In this document: positions 1-12,000 of the stretch, piece after piece
Numbering within the stretch: the stretch's first letter is position 1
Layout: each line of letters starts with the position of its first letter
DNA from: Pipra filicauda
Taxonomy: Eukaryota > Chordata > Aves > Passeriformes > Pipridae
DNA: 64,000 nt
Direction: 5' to 3'
Assembly (NCBI RefSeq): GCF_003945595.2
Contig: NW_024104909.1
Location: 558,001-622,000 of the forward strand
The notes under the pieces: model-generated
Told to the model about the DNA's origin: nothing
Seen by the model: only the letters and a program-made list of their open reading frames with translations
Database searches by the model: none
Position numbers and translations under genes: made by a program

Positions 1-3
1 TCG

Positions 4-13
4 GCCACCATGG
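4..13 (+). promoter_or_regulatory. CREBBP: Kozak translation start context
   Basis: GCCACCATGG surrounds the ATG at 10-12, with a purine at -3 and G at +4. This is the textbook optimal vertebrate start context and supports this ATG as the CBP initiator. Confidence 0.9.
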
Positions 14-94
14 CGGAGAACTTACTCGACGGGCCGCCCAACCCCAAGCGAGCCAAGCTCAACTCGCCGGGCTTCTCCGCCAGCGATAGCACAG
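10..94 (+). CDS. CREBBP: CREBBP exon 1 (start codon, NLS)
   Basis: Codes for residues 1-28 plus the first base of codon 29. The ATG sits in a full Kozak context (GCCACCATGG). The residues [17 protein letters not shown] carry the basic nuclear localisation motif PKRAKL. The donor is ACAG|GTAAGG at 95. The coding length of 85 nt equals human exon 1, and the split G|AT codon (Asp29) is completed by exon 2. Only nine bases of 5' UTR are present, so the promoter and transcription start lie outside the window. Confidence 0.98.
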
Positions 95-3000
95 GTAAGG
101 CCGCGGGGGTGGCTCGGGCGGGGCTCCACGGCGGTTCCCCCCCCACACACACACACTCCCGACCGCCCCGCCGGAGGGGGGGGCTGGGGGGCCCGCCCGC
201 CCTGCCGCGGTTCCCGGCGGGGGTGGGTTGGGCCTCCTGCAGTCGAAGTTACCGGGCGGGACCCGTACGCCAAGTACCGTCCCGGCTATAAATAGCGGTT
301 GGAAAAGGCGTTTTTTTGAGTCGGGTTTCCCCTTCTTTTCCTCCGTCGTCCTCGTTTTTAGCTCCCTAGTTCGGATGATGGGGGTGTGCAGGTGAGTGGG
401 GTGCGGGTAGGGAAGGAGAAGGGCTGACCATCCTGCTTATTGTAGAATCGTGGAATGGGGTTTGGGTTGGAAGGGACCTTAAAGCTCATCTCGTTCCAAC
501 CCCCTGTCATGGGCAGGGACACCTTCCACTGTCCCAGGTTGCTCCAAGCCTCGTCCAGCCTGGCCTTGGACACTTCCAGGGATGGGGCAGCCACAGCTCT
601 GGGCAACCTGTGCCAGGGCCTCCCCACCCTCCCAGGGAAGAATTTCTTTCTGATATCTAATCTAAATCTAAGCTGAAGGTGGCTTCATGGAAGGGTGGTC
701 AGGGTTTTTATGTACTCCTGAAAACCCACTGCTAGCAGCCCTATACAGGCTCTTCCACTGTGCCCCTACATGCAACACATGTAGCAATAAAAACGGAATA
801 AAACCTCCCTAACAGCTTCTTAATCATGGAATGGTTTGAGTTGGAAAGGACCTTAAAGACCATCTAATTCCACGCCCCAGCTAATACTTTGCTCTTTTTT
901 TTTTCCTTGCCTCCCCACCTGTGACTCAGGTTTAAAGCGCTTGGCTCAAACGGTCCCGAGCGTTTTTCCTTTAAAACCCAAACGATTTGCAGATAATAAT
1001 TGAAGTTGTGGGGTTGGTTGTGTGACGAAATGCCCGGCAGCCTGGCAGTCGGGCTGTGTGTAGTCTCTCTGGCGTGCCTTGTACTTCGGTTGTGATGGGT
1101 TTGTAGATAATAAGGTGCATCAAAATGTTTCATTTCCAGCAGCGCCTGCCTGTTGTAAATACACACGTGTGTGCACAAGAGCATGTGTGTGTGGACCGAC
1201 ATCTCCCGGTGTTCCCACTGTTTCAATCACTGAAACAGTGGTTTCTGAGGAACACGAAGTGTGTTGGACTTGCATTTCTGCTTTCAGAGATTAATGAATC
1301 TTGTGAAAGGGACAGTGATAAGTTAATCATGCTATGCCTGCTGTGTTTCCATAGACTGAAAAAATTATTACTATAATTGAGCTGATAAATTCTGTGGTTT
1401 TTTTCAGCTTGCTCAATCTGCGTTTGGCAATAGTTGTTAGGTGTCCTTTAGGGGTTTTTATAGTATCCTTTTCTTTTCAGCCTACAAATAAATGAAACAA
1501 GCGAGAAAGAAACAGTATCGAGAGTAAGACTTGTAAGGGAATATCTAGGTGAGGTCTTGTGATTGAACCACGTTAATCCCTTTCGTGGAAGCAGTGGAAT
1601 ATACGGAGGCTGATACACAAGTTGCTGTGAAACGCTACACAGTAACTCAGGTTAAATACAGTTTTTCTTTAAGTCTTCAGCTAGACATCTTAGGCTCTCC
1701 TGGTAGCCAGTGAAAGATGTTTGAAGAGGTGCCTTGGATTTATTTTTTTTCTTTCTTTTTTGAAGTTCACTTGGTCTGTTCTGGAATGCTTCAGTCTTAA
1801 TTACGTCCTGTTCAGCAAGTTCTCGTGCGTCTCGGTGAGCTCTGTGCAGTGCTGGATGTGTGAACTCCAGCATCTGCAGAAAGTTCTGCAGGGCTGAGGG
1901 GGCCTCTGGGCACTGGGATGGCAAACCCCAAGCTGTATTTTGGACAAGTGTGTCCGTGGAGTTCTGTTGTCACCCTCGTGTTCCACAGGCAAAAATCTCT
2001 CTCTGCGGACAGTGTGGGTCATGTTTGTTCACTCAGAGATTTTTTTTTTTATTTTTTTAGGAAAAGCACTTCTAGGTTTGTTGCCAGCACTTAGTGCTGC
2101 TTGTTGAAGCATCCCTGGTGGTTTCTGTGCGTTGTAGCAGGTGATACACATAGTTTGAATAGTGACTGCTGTCAAAAACCTGCCCTGGACCTAAACCAGG
2201 CTGGCTCCCTGATGCCGAGGCTTAAATGAAAAAGTTCTGCCGCAGCCTGGAAAGGGGCTTTTGTGACTGGAGGAGCCTGGGGAGGTGGGTTTGAGCCTCG
2301 TTGCCTGGATGAGCAGCGAGCTGTGTGTGGGTGAACAGCACTGTAATTGCAGTGGTCACCCCGTGCCGTTGGGTGCTGCGGCTGCCGCGGCGGGGACGTG
2401 CTTTCAGTGCTTTCACAGCCACCGCGGCGGGCCCGGCTGGGCCGTTCTGCTGCTGAGCAGTTCAGCTCCCAGCCTGCAAATGCCCGTACCCGAGGGTCTG
2501 GTGGCAGCCCCGAACGCTCGGCAGAAAGCAACTGCTCATCCTTGTTTATATTTCTCTCGATGCTTTGATGCGGTGATGTTAAGCAACTCCTTTTGTCAGG
2601 GTAAGTTTTAGCTGCCTTTAATCTTTCTGATAAAAATAGCTCCTCAGCTTACCAGGGCGAAGTTTGTGCTGTTGAAATTGGTCTGCTTACGTTCTGAAAA
2701 TACAACCTTTCCTGTTAAACCCAAGCAGCTGAATCTAATGTCTGATCTGGAGAAGGGAGCAGAGATGAAAGGGTAACAGAAATGGGTGCTGTGACCATCT
2801 TTAAATTTCATGATAGTCCCATTTTGCAGTTGCCCCGCTGCTCTTTGTATGAATAAGAAAGGTTAAGACTGGTGGCTGTGCTGTATTGAACAAGCTGACT
2901 CCTGTGCTAAAATGTCCGTGGGAAAGATTTTTCCTTGTCTAGCCAAGTAGGAGTAGTGCTTTTGTCTAATTACTGCTTTATTAGATACACAGTCGTTTTC

Positions 3001-6000
3001 ATACCTAAACATTTCTCTTCTCTGTGGCTGTCGTGGGACATTCTCATCCAGTATGGGGCAGAATAAACAAGGGACTCTTACAAAAAGTAGAAATACAGTA
3101 ACTTTGCTTATGGCAGTGTGTTATTTTAACGTTGAGTGTCGTGATTATTTGGTACGTTGCTGGCATTGGTCCTCCAGCAGAATATACAGAGAGCCCACGT
3201 TGTTGAGCTGGTCTAGGGCTGAATGCTGCACACCACACGTTGGGAAAAATACAACCGTGTGGAGCAGCAGCAAAACTGGAGGTGTTCAGTGCCCCTGGAC
3301 CATGGTCCCTTCTACAGGTGGCTCGGTGGGGTCTGGGTTGCACTGAAGTCCTGCCTGTGCATCCGTTCCGTTCCCTGCAGCTTGTGCTGCTGTGGAGCTG
3401 CGCCAGTTCCAGAAACGACACCGCGTAATCTGGGCCAGGGCAGAGGGTGTCCCTGACGGCGTCAGGACTTAACGAATTCCTAAAGTAGGTGAAGTTGGGA
3501 AGAAGGTGAGATGAGCGGCTTCGGAAACCCCTTAGAGCTGGATTTTCACCTCAGAATTTCTTGGGGGGGGGGTGGTGTTGATTTTTTTTTTTCTCAGCTG
3601 AAGCAGCAGAGCTGCGGCTGCAGAGTCCGCGGGCCGACACCCCCGGGAACTCCCGTTCTCCTCACAGCCCTCGTGCTGGCATCCAGGACCCGGATTTGGT
3701 GCCGGGGGAAGGCTGGCCCTGCCGCACGTGCCTTCCTACGTGCCGTGATAAGCAGATCTCTGGCTGACTCCCAGCCAGCTACAGAACTTCGCAGAAGGGA
3801 GTTCGTGTCGATGCGCAGCCTGATTCGATCCTGCTCCCCTGCCAAAAACCAGAGAGGTGTATTGCAGTCGATTTAGGTTTTAGTTCTAAAAGAGGTGGAC
3901 AAAACCAAAGTAGCTTAAGGAGAGCCAGCAAGGTTTTCTGAGCTTGTGTTCTTAGCTGAGACTTCAGGTGGAGTGACGTCTCGGTGATCTAAAACCAGAT
4001 TTTGTTTGGGCACGTGGAAGCATTAGTATGGATGTTTTAAAGGGTTCATTCCTGCGTGGCTGAGAAGCTCCATGGAAGCCTGTGTAATCGGTCTGCTCTC
4101 GTTCTGAAGGATATGTGCAAAACTTGAGTGTGATTTGTGTGCTGTGGCAGTAAGAACTGCAGTTACACACGTGCTTCCTCCATCTCTCCCTGGAACAAGG
4201 AAAAGGGTAATTCCATTAAATGACCAGACTTGGATTTATAAGTAGACAATCTGGGGAAGAATTGCATCTTCTGAAAAGCTGTAGGTGAAGGAGTGTGTGC
4301 AGTTGTAATTATTCCACCGGAAAGTCCTCTATTTTGTGGAACTTGCACCATAAGTATCTGGGGTGGGAGGTGGGATATTTCATGGCTATATTGTTTCTTT
4401 TGGGATATTTCATGGCTATATTGTTTCATAAGACCTAGCATTTAGGTGTAACAATGTGGGTGGTGGATGGGAAAGGAGGATGCCAAGCGAGAATGTTTAC
4501 TTTGAGCTGTGAGCTTGATACAAGCTGATTATTTTCTTTTCCACCCCAAGTGACTGACCCTCATAACTTGATGCCAGCAGTTGTGATCTGGAACAGGAGA
4601 TTTGTAAGATTAGAAATGGACTCATTTAGAGAGTCTAGTGCAGCTAATTCTTACCAATTCCTAGAGAATTGCTGATAGCAGGATATTGTGTACTTTCTTA
4701 GTGCTTGGAGACTTTTATAGATTTTTTTCCAGGGAGTTTGATACTCACATCTGTGTGTGGGGGATGAAAAGTTGAGCAGGTGATCTGCCACTCTGATCAT
4801 GTGTGACAGTCCACAATCTTTTTTTTTTGGAAGTCATATTTTGAGTGATAATTGCACATGTACTGGGGAGTTTATCAAACTGATTCCTTCCCTCTTATGA
4901 CTTAAAATGAACTCAGTAAATGCTGTCTTGTGCAGTGGTGTAGAGCTCCTGGAGAAGCCCTGCCAGCAGCAGGCAGGAATAGAGGCTGTGCTTGGGGGGT
5001 CAGTCTTTGCTGTACTCCACAGATCCCTTGGTAGCTTGTGAATGATTCCCAGTTTTCTGCTGCGGATGATTCACTTTCTGTTCTGGCTGGACGTTCCTTG
5101 GCATCATGATCCAGTGCCATTAATTATTTCTACAGCAACGTGCAGTGTTTTGTTATTATACCTGCAGCTTCACGTTAAAAAAAAATCCCCATGTTCTTAG
5201 TGTTTACCTTTATTAGATATTTTACTCTCTGTTGTTACCTGCTAATAGAAAAGAACATGAACAAAACCCCTCACTCTATTAGCAAAATACTGCAAGTGAA
5301 TGTGAAATCAGGGTGGAGGGGGTAGTTGAAAAACACAATTTGAAAAATTCTAGTGTTTGTTCTTATACAGGGGAAAAGCATGTGGGTTAGCTTAGAAATC
5401 TGACACTTCCACCCTAATTTGGTTTACACTTTAAAGAATTTTTGCTTTGTAAATCTTCCTTTTAACATATGTTACGTTTTCCATCTGTCTTCTCAGATGT
5501 CTGAGATACAGAGAGAACCTAAATCGTTTATTTAGAAACTCTTTTAATAGAGATGCCTCAAGAAATACTGTTAGGTATTGTGCACAATCAAAGTGTGAAT
5601 GAAAAGAAAACTGAAACTTCTATTAGCCCTGATAATTATAGCTCAAAATCTAAACCCCTTAACATATACTCTTCAAAAGCTTCACTTCATTTTTCCTTTC
5701 CTCCTTCCTTGTTCACCACCACTGAGAAATAAGGATCTTATTTGTGACATGGATAAATACGGTATCCTTGGTTTGCAAAACCTTCATTTATATATCTGTA
5801 GGTCTGTAAAATAATCTCCTTCCCTGCCGATCACATTTAATGCTGCGGGAGCTGCCTGGGGAAGACAATGCTGTCCAGAGGAGTTGTTCTCCCTGGGTGA
5901 TCCCCCTCCCAGTCCCACAGGCAGACACATCCCTGCTGCAGTTGGATGTGGCTGAGCCAGGCATTGGAGCTGGATCCTTTTGGTTGCAGAGTGAGAAGTA

Positions 6001-9000
6001 AAATGGAATATTAGATTCCAACCCCTGTCCTTGTGTGTGTCACCCAAAGAGCTGCTCCTGCTCTGCCCAGCTTTGCCACCACGGGTACTTGGGTGGCTGA
6101 TTTAGTGGGTGTTGGTGATGACATCACTTCTGTGTAGTATCATCTCACAGAGAAGAGAACTGGGGAAATTACCAAGAGGCTTGAATTCAGTAAGTGTTGA
6201 GTGTAAGTCTGGTTTGGAGGAGCTGTGAAGTTTTTTTTTCCGAAGGTTCATAAACTCCCTTAAGGAAAGTCTTAATGAGAATGATTCAAAACAGCCTCAT
6301 CTCACTGAAATCAGTGCTTTAAAGTAAAATAGATATGTGAGGGAATTGGGGCTTTTTGGATTGTCAGTTAAGGTTGGAAGGTTTTTTAGACAGAAATACG
6401 CAAAAATCATTAGTTTTAAGCACACATCTGCTGTTGCTTCCTTATGTGTATTTGGTTTGTTTTGGTTTGTATGTTCTTGCACAGCCTAATTTGAGTTGCC
6501 AAGCAAAAGACACTTCACTTAAGTTTGGTATCAGAAGTAGGGAGGAAAAAGTGGCATTAAAAAGAACAGAAACACAGTTTTTGCAGCTGTTGTATGTCAT
6601 AAAGGAGACCTCAAACTTACCTGTTTCCTAGTAGTCTTGCTTAGCCTTTTTGTTTGTTTGTTTTAATAATCTTATTTCAAGTACATATTTATCTGGTTTA
6701 GTTTTCACAGAATAAGCCTGTTCTGTGGTTCTGGTGGAGAAGGTGCATTAAGGTGGGAACTTTAGGAGGAAGACTCATGTAGCTGAAGGGAATATTGGGA
6801 GCTGCCTGAGCCAGAACTGAGCTTGAGTTCTCATCACCGTCAGTCACTGTGGGGAGGATGGGGACTGAACACTTCCAAGTCTGAACCACCTTTGTTGACA
6901 ATATATTTACTAAGAAGTCTGTGGCCAGGGAATGTCACAGTTAAAGTTTGTTTGTCAGGATAATTCATGTCCTTGCACGTTATCTGCTGGTTCCTTTTCC
7001 AGCTGGGCAGGGAGGGTGGCACAGCGAGGGGAGCAGTGGTTCTGTCAGCTCAAGGCATTTGTGTGCAGACACTGGTTTGGTGCAGACCCTGCATTTCACG
7101 CTGCCTGAAGCAAGTGCCAGCTGTTAATTACCAGATTCTCAGATGAGTCCTCTTTAAAGGGTCATCCCCAACTTAAAGGTTCTGTCAGCTATAAAATTAG
7201 GGCAACAGACCAGATGTGTGTGTTTGTGATAGGATGAGAAGGCAATCCCGCTGCTGTTAACGTGCTCCAAGAACCTTAAAATATTTAATCTTCTTCAGGA
7301 TGATCTTGTGAATGGGAAGCTGATGTTCCCAGTGTGGTGTCTCCCAGTCCATAGGCAGAGTGTTTGCCTCCTTTTCCTTCTGTCCAGGTTTCTCTTCCTA
7401 CGGCACAGAAATGTCCTGGAGCGTTTTGGTCAGTGACACCTGCACTGTTACACCGTGTCTGTGGTGTGGATGCTGCTGGGTGGCATCTAAAGTTACAAGA
7501 GCAAACGCAGCAACAGTGTCAAAATAGTGAAGGCACCTCGGGAAGGGAGGAAGCAAAGTTTTGGAGAGGCTCTGTAGGACCAGAGAAGGGTAAAGTCAAT
7601 CCACTGTTTGCCATCCGATGATTTCAAGAACAGATGAGAGTGAATGCTCTTGTTGGGCTGCTTCTGCTACATGTTTTGGGGGTTATTTTGGTTTTATCCC
7701 CCTCTGGTCTTGAGAGGCTGGCTTCTTATCTGAATATTTTCCCTATTTTTTTCTTTATATAAGCTTCAGTGCCAGGTGCATTTAATGTGCCCTTATATAC
7801 TACTTTGTAATTGATAGGGAAACATTCAAGCAATCCAATTTTTATGGAAGGGTAGATCTGAAAACAGGGATAATTCCTGAAAGAAGCCAGTATCTTAGGT
7901 TTTTCTAGGCTTTTAACACAGACTGTATTTTCATTACGAGCACAGCAAAAGAGAGATGGTGGAGACAATTTGGATGAGTACAGCAGAGGTTATGACATTG
8001 TGACACACAGTGTGCAAGTGGAAAGAGGCTGGGAACTAAACCTGGTGTAACCAAGGAAGGATCTCTGTTTATAACATTTTCAGGGAGGTGAGAAAGAAGC
8101 CAGGGGCAGAACAGATGACCTTTCCTGTGTCAGGTGGTGCTTGTAATCACACACGTTAGTTGTGGTATAAAGGTTATAGATACCTGCATTTTCCCCATCC
8201 TGACTCATGTGTCTGGTGTTGGGGCTGGTGTCAGGACCATTTTTAAAATAAATCAATCATACTGGTAGTATTGCAGTAGGGATTAGAAGAGAAGGGATGC
8301 TTTTTCATTAGTTTTGAGATTTGTTTGCTCTGTCCAATGAGCTTCACTTTTGAAAAGTCACTTAGTTGCTGAAGTCTTACAAAAATAAACTGGGGGAGAT
8401 TTTAGAAGTGTGAAGCTGCTTTAACTTCAGATTAACGAGATTCTAAGGTGATAGTGTCCCTTTGGCTTATTGGGATGCACAAAATGGATCTAATTTAATT
8501 GGTTTTAGGAACTTTGCTGCTTAGTTGCATGTCTGTACCCTGAATGGGATTCATCTTATGAAGGAGAGTCACACTTTGCCAGAAAACAAGTTGCAAAGGA
8601 AGTGTGGCTGAATGAATGCTTCCTTCACAATCCCCCCATCCCTAAAATCCCAGCCACAGGAAAGCAGAAGGCACGTGTTCCACCAATTTTCAAGAAGAGC
8701 TAGAAGGACAATACAGGCAACTGGAGACTGGTCAGCTCCTTCCATCACTGGGAAGGTCATGAAGGAGCTGGAGTGAGTTTAGTGAAGGACTAGCAAGGAG
8801 ATTGGGGGCTGGAGCAAGTGTCTTCTGATAGGAGCCTGAGGGGCTGGGCTGCAGACAGACCTCCTGACATCCTTTCCAACCCCAGTGACTGGGTCTGTGA
8901 GCAAGAGAGTGCCGTGATAATGATTCCAATGAGTTTCCTAGAGGCAAGTACCAAGAATTCCAAAAGGTCAGGCTCGTTTCCACGTATCAACATATTTGAA

Positions 9001-12000
9001 TTTTGACCAGTCCACTGACTTAGGAATGAGCAAACCAGACCATATTCCTTTCTCATCCCAAGTGCAAGTAGTTCAATCAATCAGGCAGGAAGAAATTAAG
9101 AAGTTAAATATTCAGATCTCTTATTATGCAAGCCATCAGTTGTTGGGACTCACCCAGATCCTTGCTGCTGGATCTCTCATTCCCCCTTACCACCCTCCAC
9201 CCAGCTGGGTGTCCTTGACCCAGCCAGGTCCCTCATCACCATCATTTTCAACCAGGTTGTTAAACATTGTGTTCTGAAGAAGTGTTGCTGCTCTGCTGAC
9301 AGTCAAGGTCAGAGGCATCACAATCTTTCTGTGTCTTGTTAGGTAGAGACACTAATGTAAAGTTTCCTTACTGGAAATTTTATATTTTCCATGAACTCGT
9401 TGTTTAATTGCTCTAAAACATTAAATGCTGTAATTTTCTTTTATGAAACAATAAATTACAGAATCCTCAGACCTCGAAAGGAGGTTGGAATGGAGGTGGT
9501 AATTGCTGACTGCACCAAACAGTGTGGCTATTGAGGGGAGCTACCTGACAGCGAATTTTAGGGAATGGCTGGAGCTCTGAACTGTTGAGGCTTTGTCTGC
9601 AGGGGTCTGGCGTGATTGAAAGAGGCCTTACAAAACAAAATTGGGCTCACTGAAATGTAACAGCTATGTTGGCATGAAAGAAAGGCACGGTGAAAATACT
9701 GCCTGTGTGCTGGACTGCAGTGTGACTCCAGTGCCTGCTTCGTGCTTGGGCAGTCAGGTTGTGACAGGAAAACTCCCAGTCACATTTCGAGCAGAGATTG
9801 TGCAGCAAAAAACGAAACTGAGTTTGGTAGTTCTCCTCCTGCTTGCTTTGTGAGATAACAAGTCGCGTAAGGAAACACCTTAGAATGTTTGTCACCTCTC
9901 CAGGGTCAGCTAAAGGGGAAAAAATTGTGACATCCAAACAATTTAATTGATTGAATATGTATATTAAGAAAGTCTCCCAATAACAGTCACAAGCAGTCAT
10001 ACAGATGAGAGTGTTCTGCCTTGAGGATGCCACACAGTTTGGGCTTCTTTTCTTCTCAAAAGACTTAGAAGGAAACAGAACATCTTTTTTTATTCTGGTT
10101 TCTAAAAGTGTTGTCCAGGAAGGCAGAAAACTGTGACATTTAAGCTCATAAAACTGAAATTAGGAGAGAAAGTGTTTCAAGTGTGGTTATCTTCCATGTG
10201 TGAAAATAGCTGCTCAAGGAAGGCAGGATGCTCAAATTGGAGAAGGAGCCTTTTGGAAAGAGTGGGGGGGTGGTAGTTGCCTAGTGCTTTTCCATGCCTT
10301 CCAGAAAACATGTCATCTCTGTTTTTTGGTGGGGATGCTTGGTTTTATATAACAGAGGTAATGAAAGGCGTGAGGTTTAGGATCAGAAGTGCTGTGTTAA
10401 GAGACAAGAGACTGTGAGGTGATTCTGCACAGCCTTAGTCAGCTCTGCTGCGTCCTGAGCACTGAATTAGAGGGATGTGCCTTATGAGTTCAGGGAATCT
10501 GTTCTCCTTTAAAACCCAGATCACTTTTCCCACTCTCTGTGCTCGGAGAGCAGCAGTTTGGAGGGATGGAGCAGCTCCAGAGCTCGGTGGTTGCAGTGGG
10601 ACCCCTCAGCAGAGGTGTTTCCTGGGCACTGCTTCAGGTAACTGGATGGAAGGCAAAGACATCCCTCGATTTTTAGGCTCTTGGTAGCTGCCTTTGACTT
10701 TGAGAAATAGTTGAAGCATTGAGAATTGGATTAATTATGTTCTTCTTGTGAGGATGGAGGGACTGCACTTGCTTTTTGTTTTTCTGTCAGTAGAAATAGG
10801 CCGTGTTCTTATTATGGCAGATTTTTATATGTGTGTAAATATATTTATTCTTTTTATAACTGCCTAGACAATCTCTTATCTTTATGGATTTGTTGCAGAC
10901 ATGCTCAAGCAGATTTTTTGTTTTGTTGTATTTTATAACTGTTGTAAAATGTGCCTTGTGTTGGTGTTTTTAATGTACATGACTGATTAAATATAAAAGA
11001 CGATGATTAATCATTGTGTGAACATTTGAATTCTCGGTGAATTTTTACACAACCACTGTGCTAAGTTGTTTACCTGCATTTTATTTTCCTGCTGGCAGAG
11101 CTGTACGTTTTCCATGCCTAACCTTAATGTACAGCCTCCTTACAGGAGCTTAGGAGCAGTAGGTTATTTCAGGTTTTAAGAGGCTGTATTCCCAAATGCT
11201 TTCTTCACTCTTTTTGTAAACTGCAAAAACATTTCCAGTCCTTGGCTCTGGCAAGACTGAGTCCAGCCAGCCAAGCAAAAAAAAAAAATAAAAAAAATAA
11301 AAAATTGAGTATTTATACTCCAGCATCCCATTTGGAAATACAGCTGGAAAATAATACCCTTTAAGCAACAGCAGCATCTTCCCCCTCTACATTTTGTCAC
11401 CCCTCTGCCTCTGTCCCAGCACGCACACGCATCTCTTGTTGATGAAATACTAACAATTTTGGTGCAGAAGCTTGGAAAACCACCTTTTTGTGGGATTTAG
11501 GGAAGTTGTCTGCAGGAGTGCTGTAACTCCTGAACTTGGAGCGGGGCGGGATGAGCAGTTTAACAAAGGCAAAGCCTCAGCCGTGGCCCCGTGTCCCACC
11601 CTCGGTGACACACGGGCAGATGGCTGTGGTGGAGCTCCAGCTGCAGTGGCAGAGCCTCCGGGCACTCGAGGGTGGCAGAGCCTCCGGGCACTCGAGGGTG
11701 GCAGAGCCTCCCGGCACTCGAGGGTGGCAGAGCCTCCCGGCACTCGAGGGTGGCAGAGCCTCCCGGCACTCGAGGGTGGCAGAGCCTCCGGGCACTCGAG
11801 GGTGGCAGAGCCTCCCGGCACTCGAGGCTGTGCCACAGGGACCCGACACCCACCAAGGACTCACCTGTGGACAAAGAGGGCCGGGCCCCGAACAGCCAAT
11901 GGGTTTTTCATCAGGAAGGGTGAGGGATGGTTAAAACCAGGGAAATCTTGGAAGAAGGAAAGTAGAAGCAAAACGTGTAGGGAGAGACAAACTGCAGCCC

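Larger units (their letters stand above)
1..420. promoter_or_regulatory. CpG island over exon 1 and proximal intron 1
   Basis: The first roughly 420 bases are very GC-rich with dense CpG, then the composition drops to the AT-rich level of the rest of intron 1. The island contains a short (CA)n run at 144-156 and G-runs at 176-183, 186-191, 219-223, 225-227 and 230-232 that could form a G-quadruplex. This fits the downstream half of a housekeeping-type promoter island whose upstream half is outside the window. The exact boundaries are my estimate by eye. Confidence 0.8.

Noticed and set aside
10..94. Possibility that the gene is the paralogue EP300
   Set aside because: The N-terminus, the TAZ1-flanking VGIVPTQ segment, the exon lengths and the linker sequences match CBP. 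p300 begins MAENVVEPG and differs in the linkers.
3590..3876. GC-rich stretch after a strong acceptor-like tract (TTTTTTTTTTCTCAG) in intron 1
   Set aside because: No convincing donor follows, so it cannot be supported as an exon from sequence alone.
3974..3981. CRE-like TGACGTCT in intron 1
   Set aside because: A single near-match octamer is expected by chance in 14 kb and has no supporting context.
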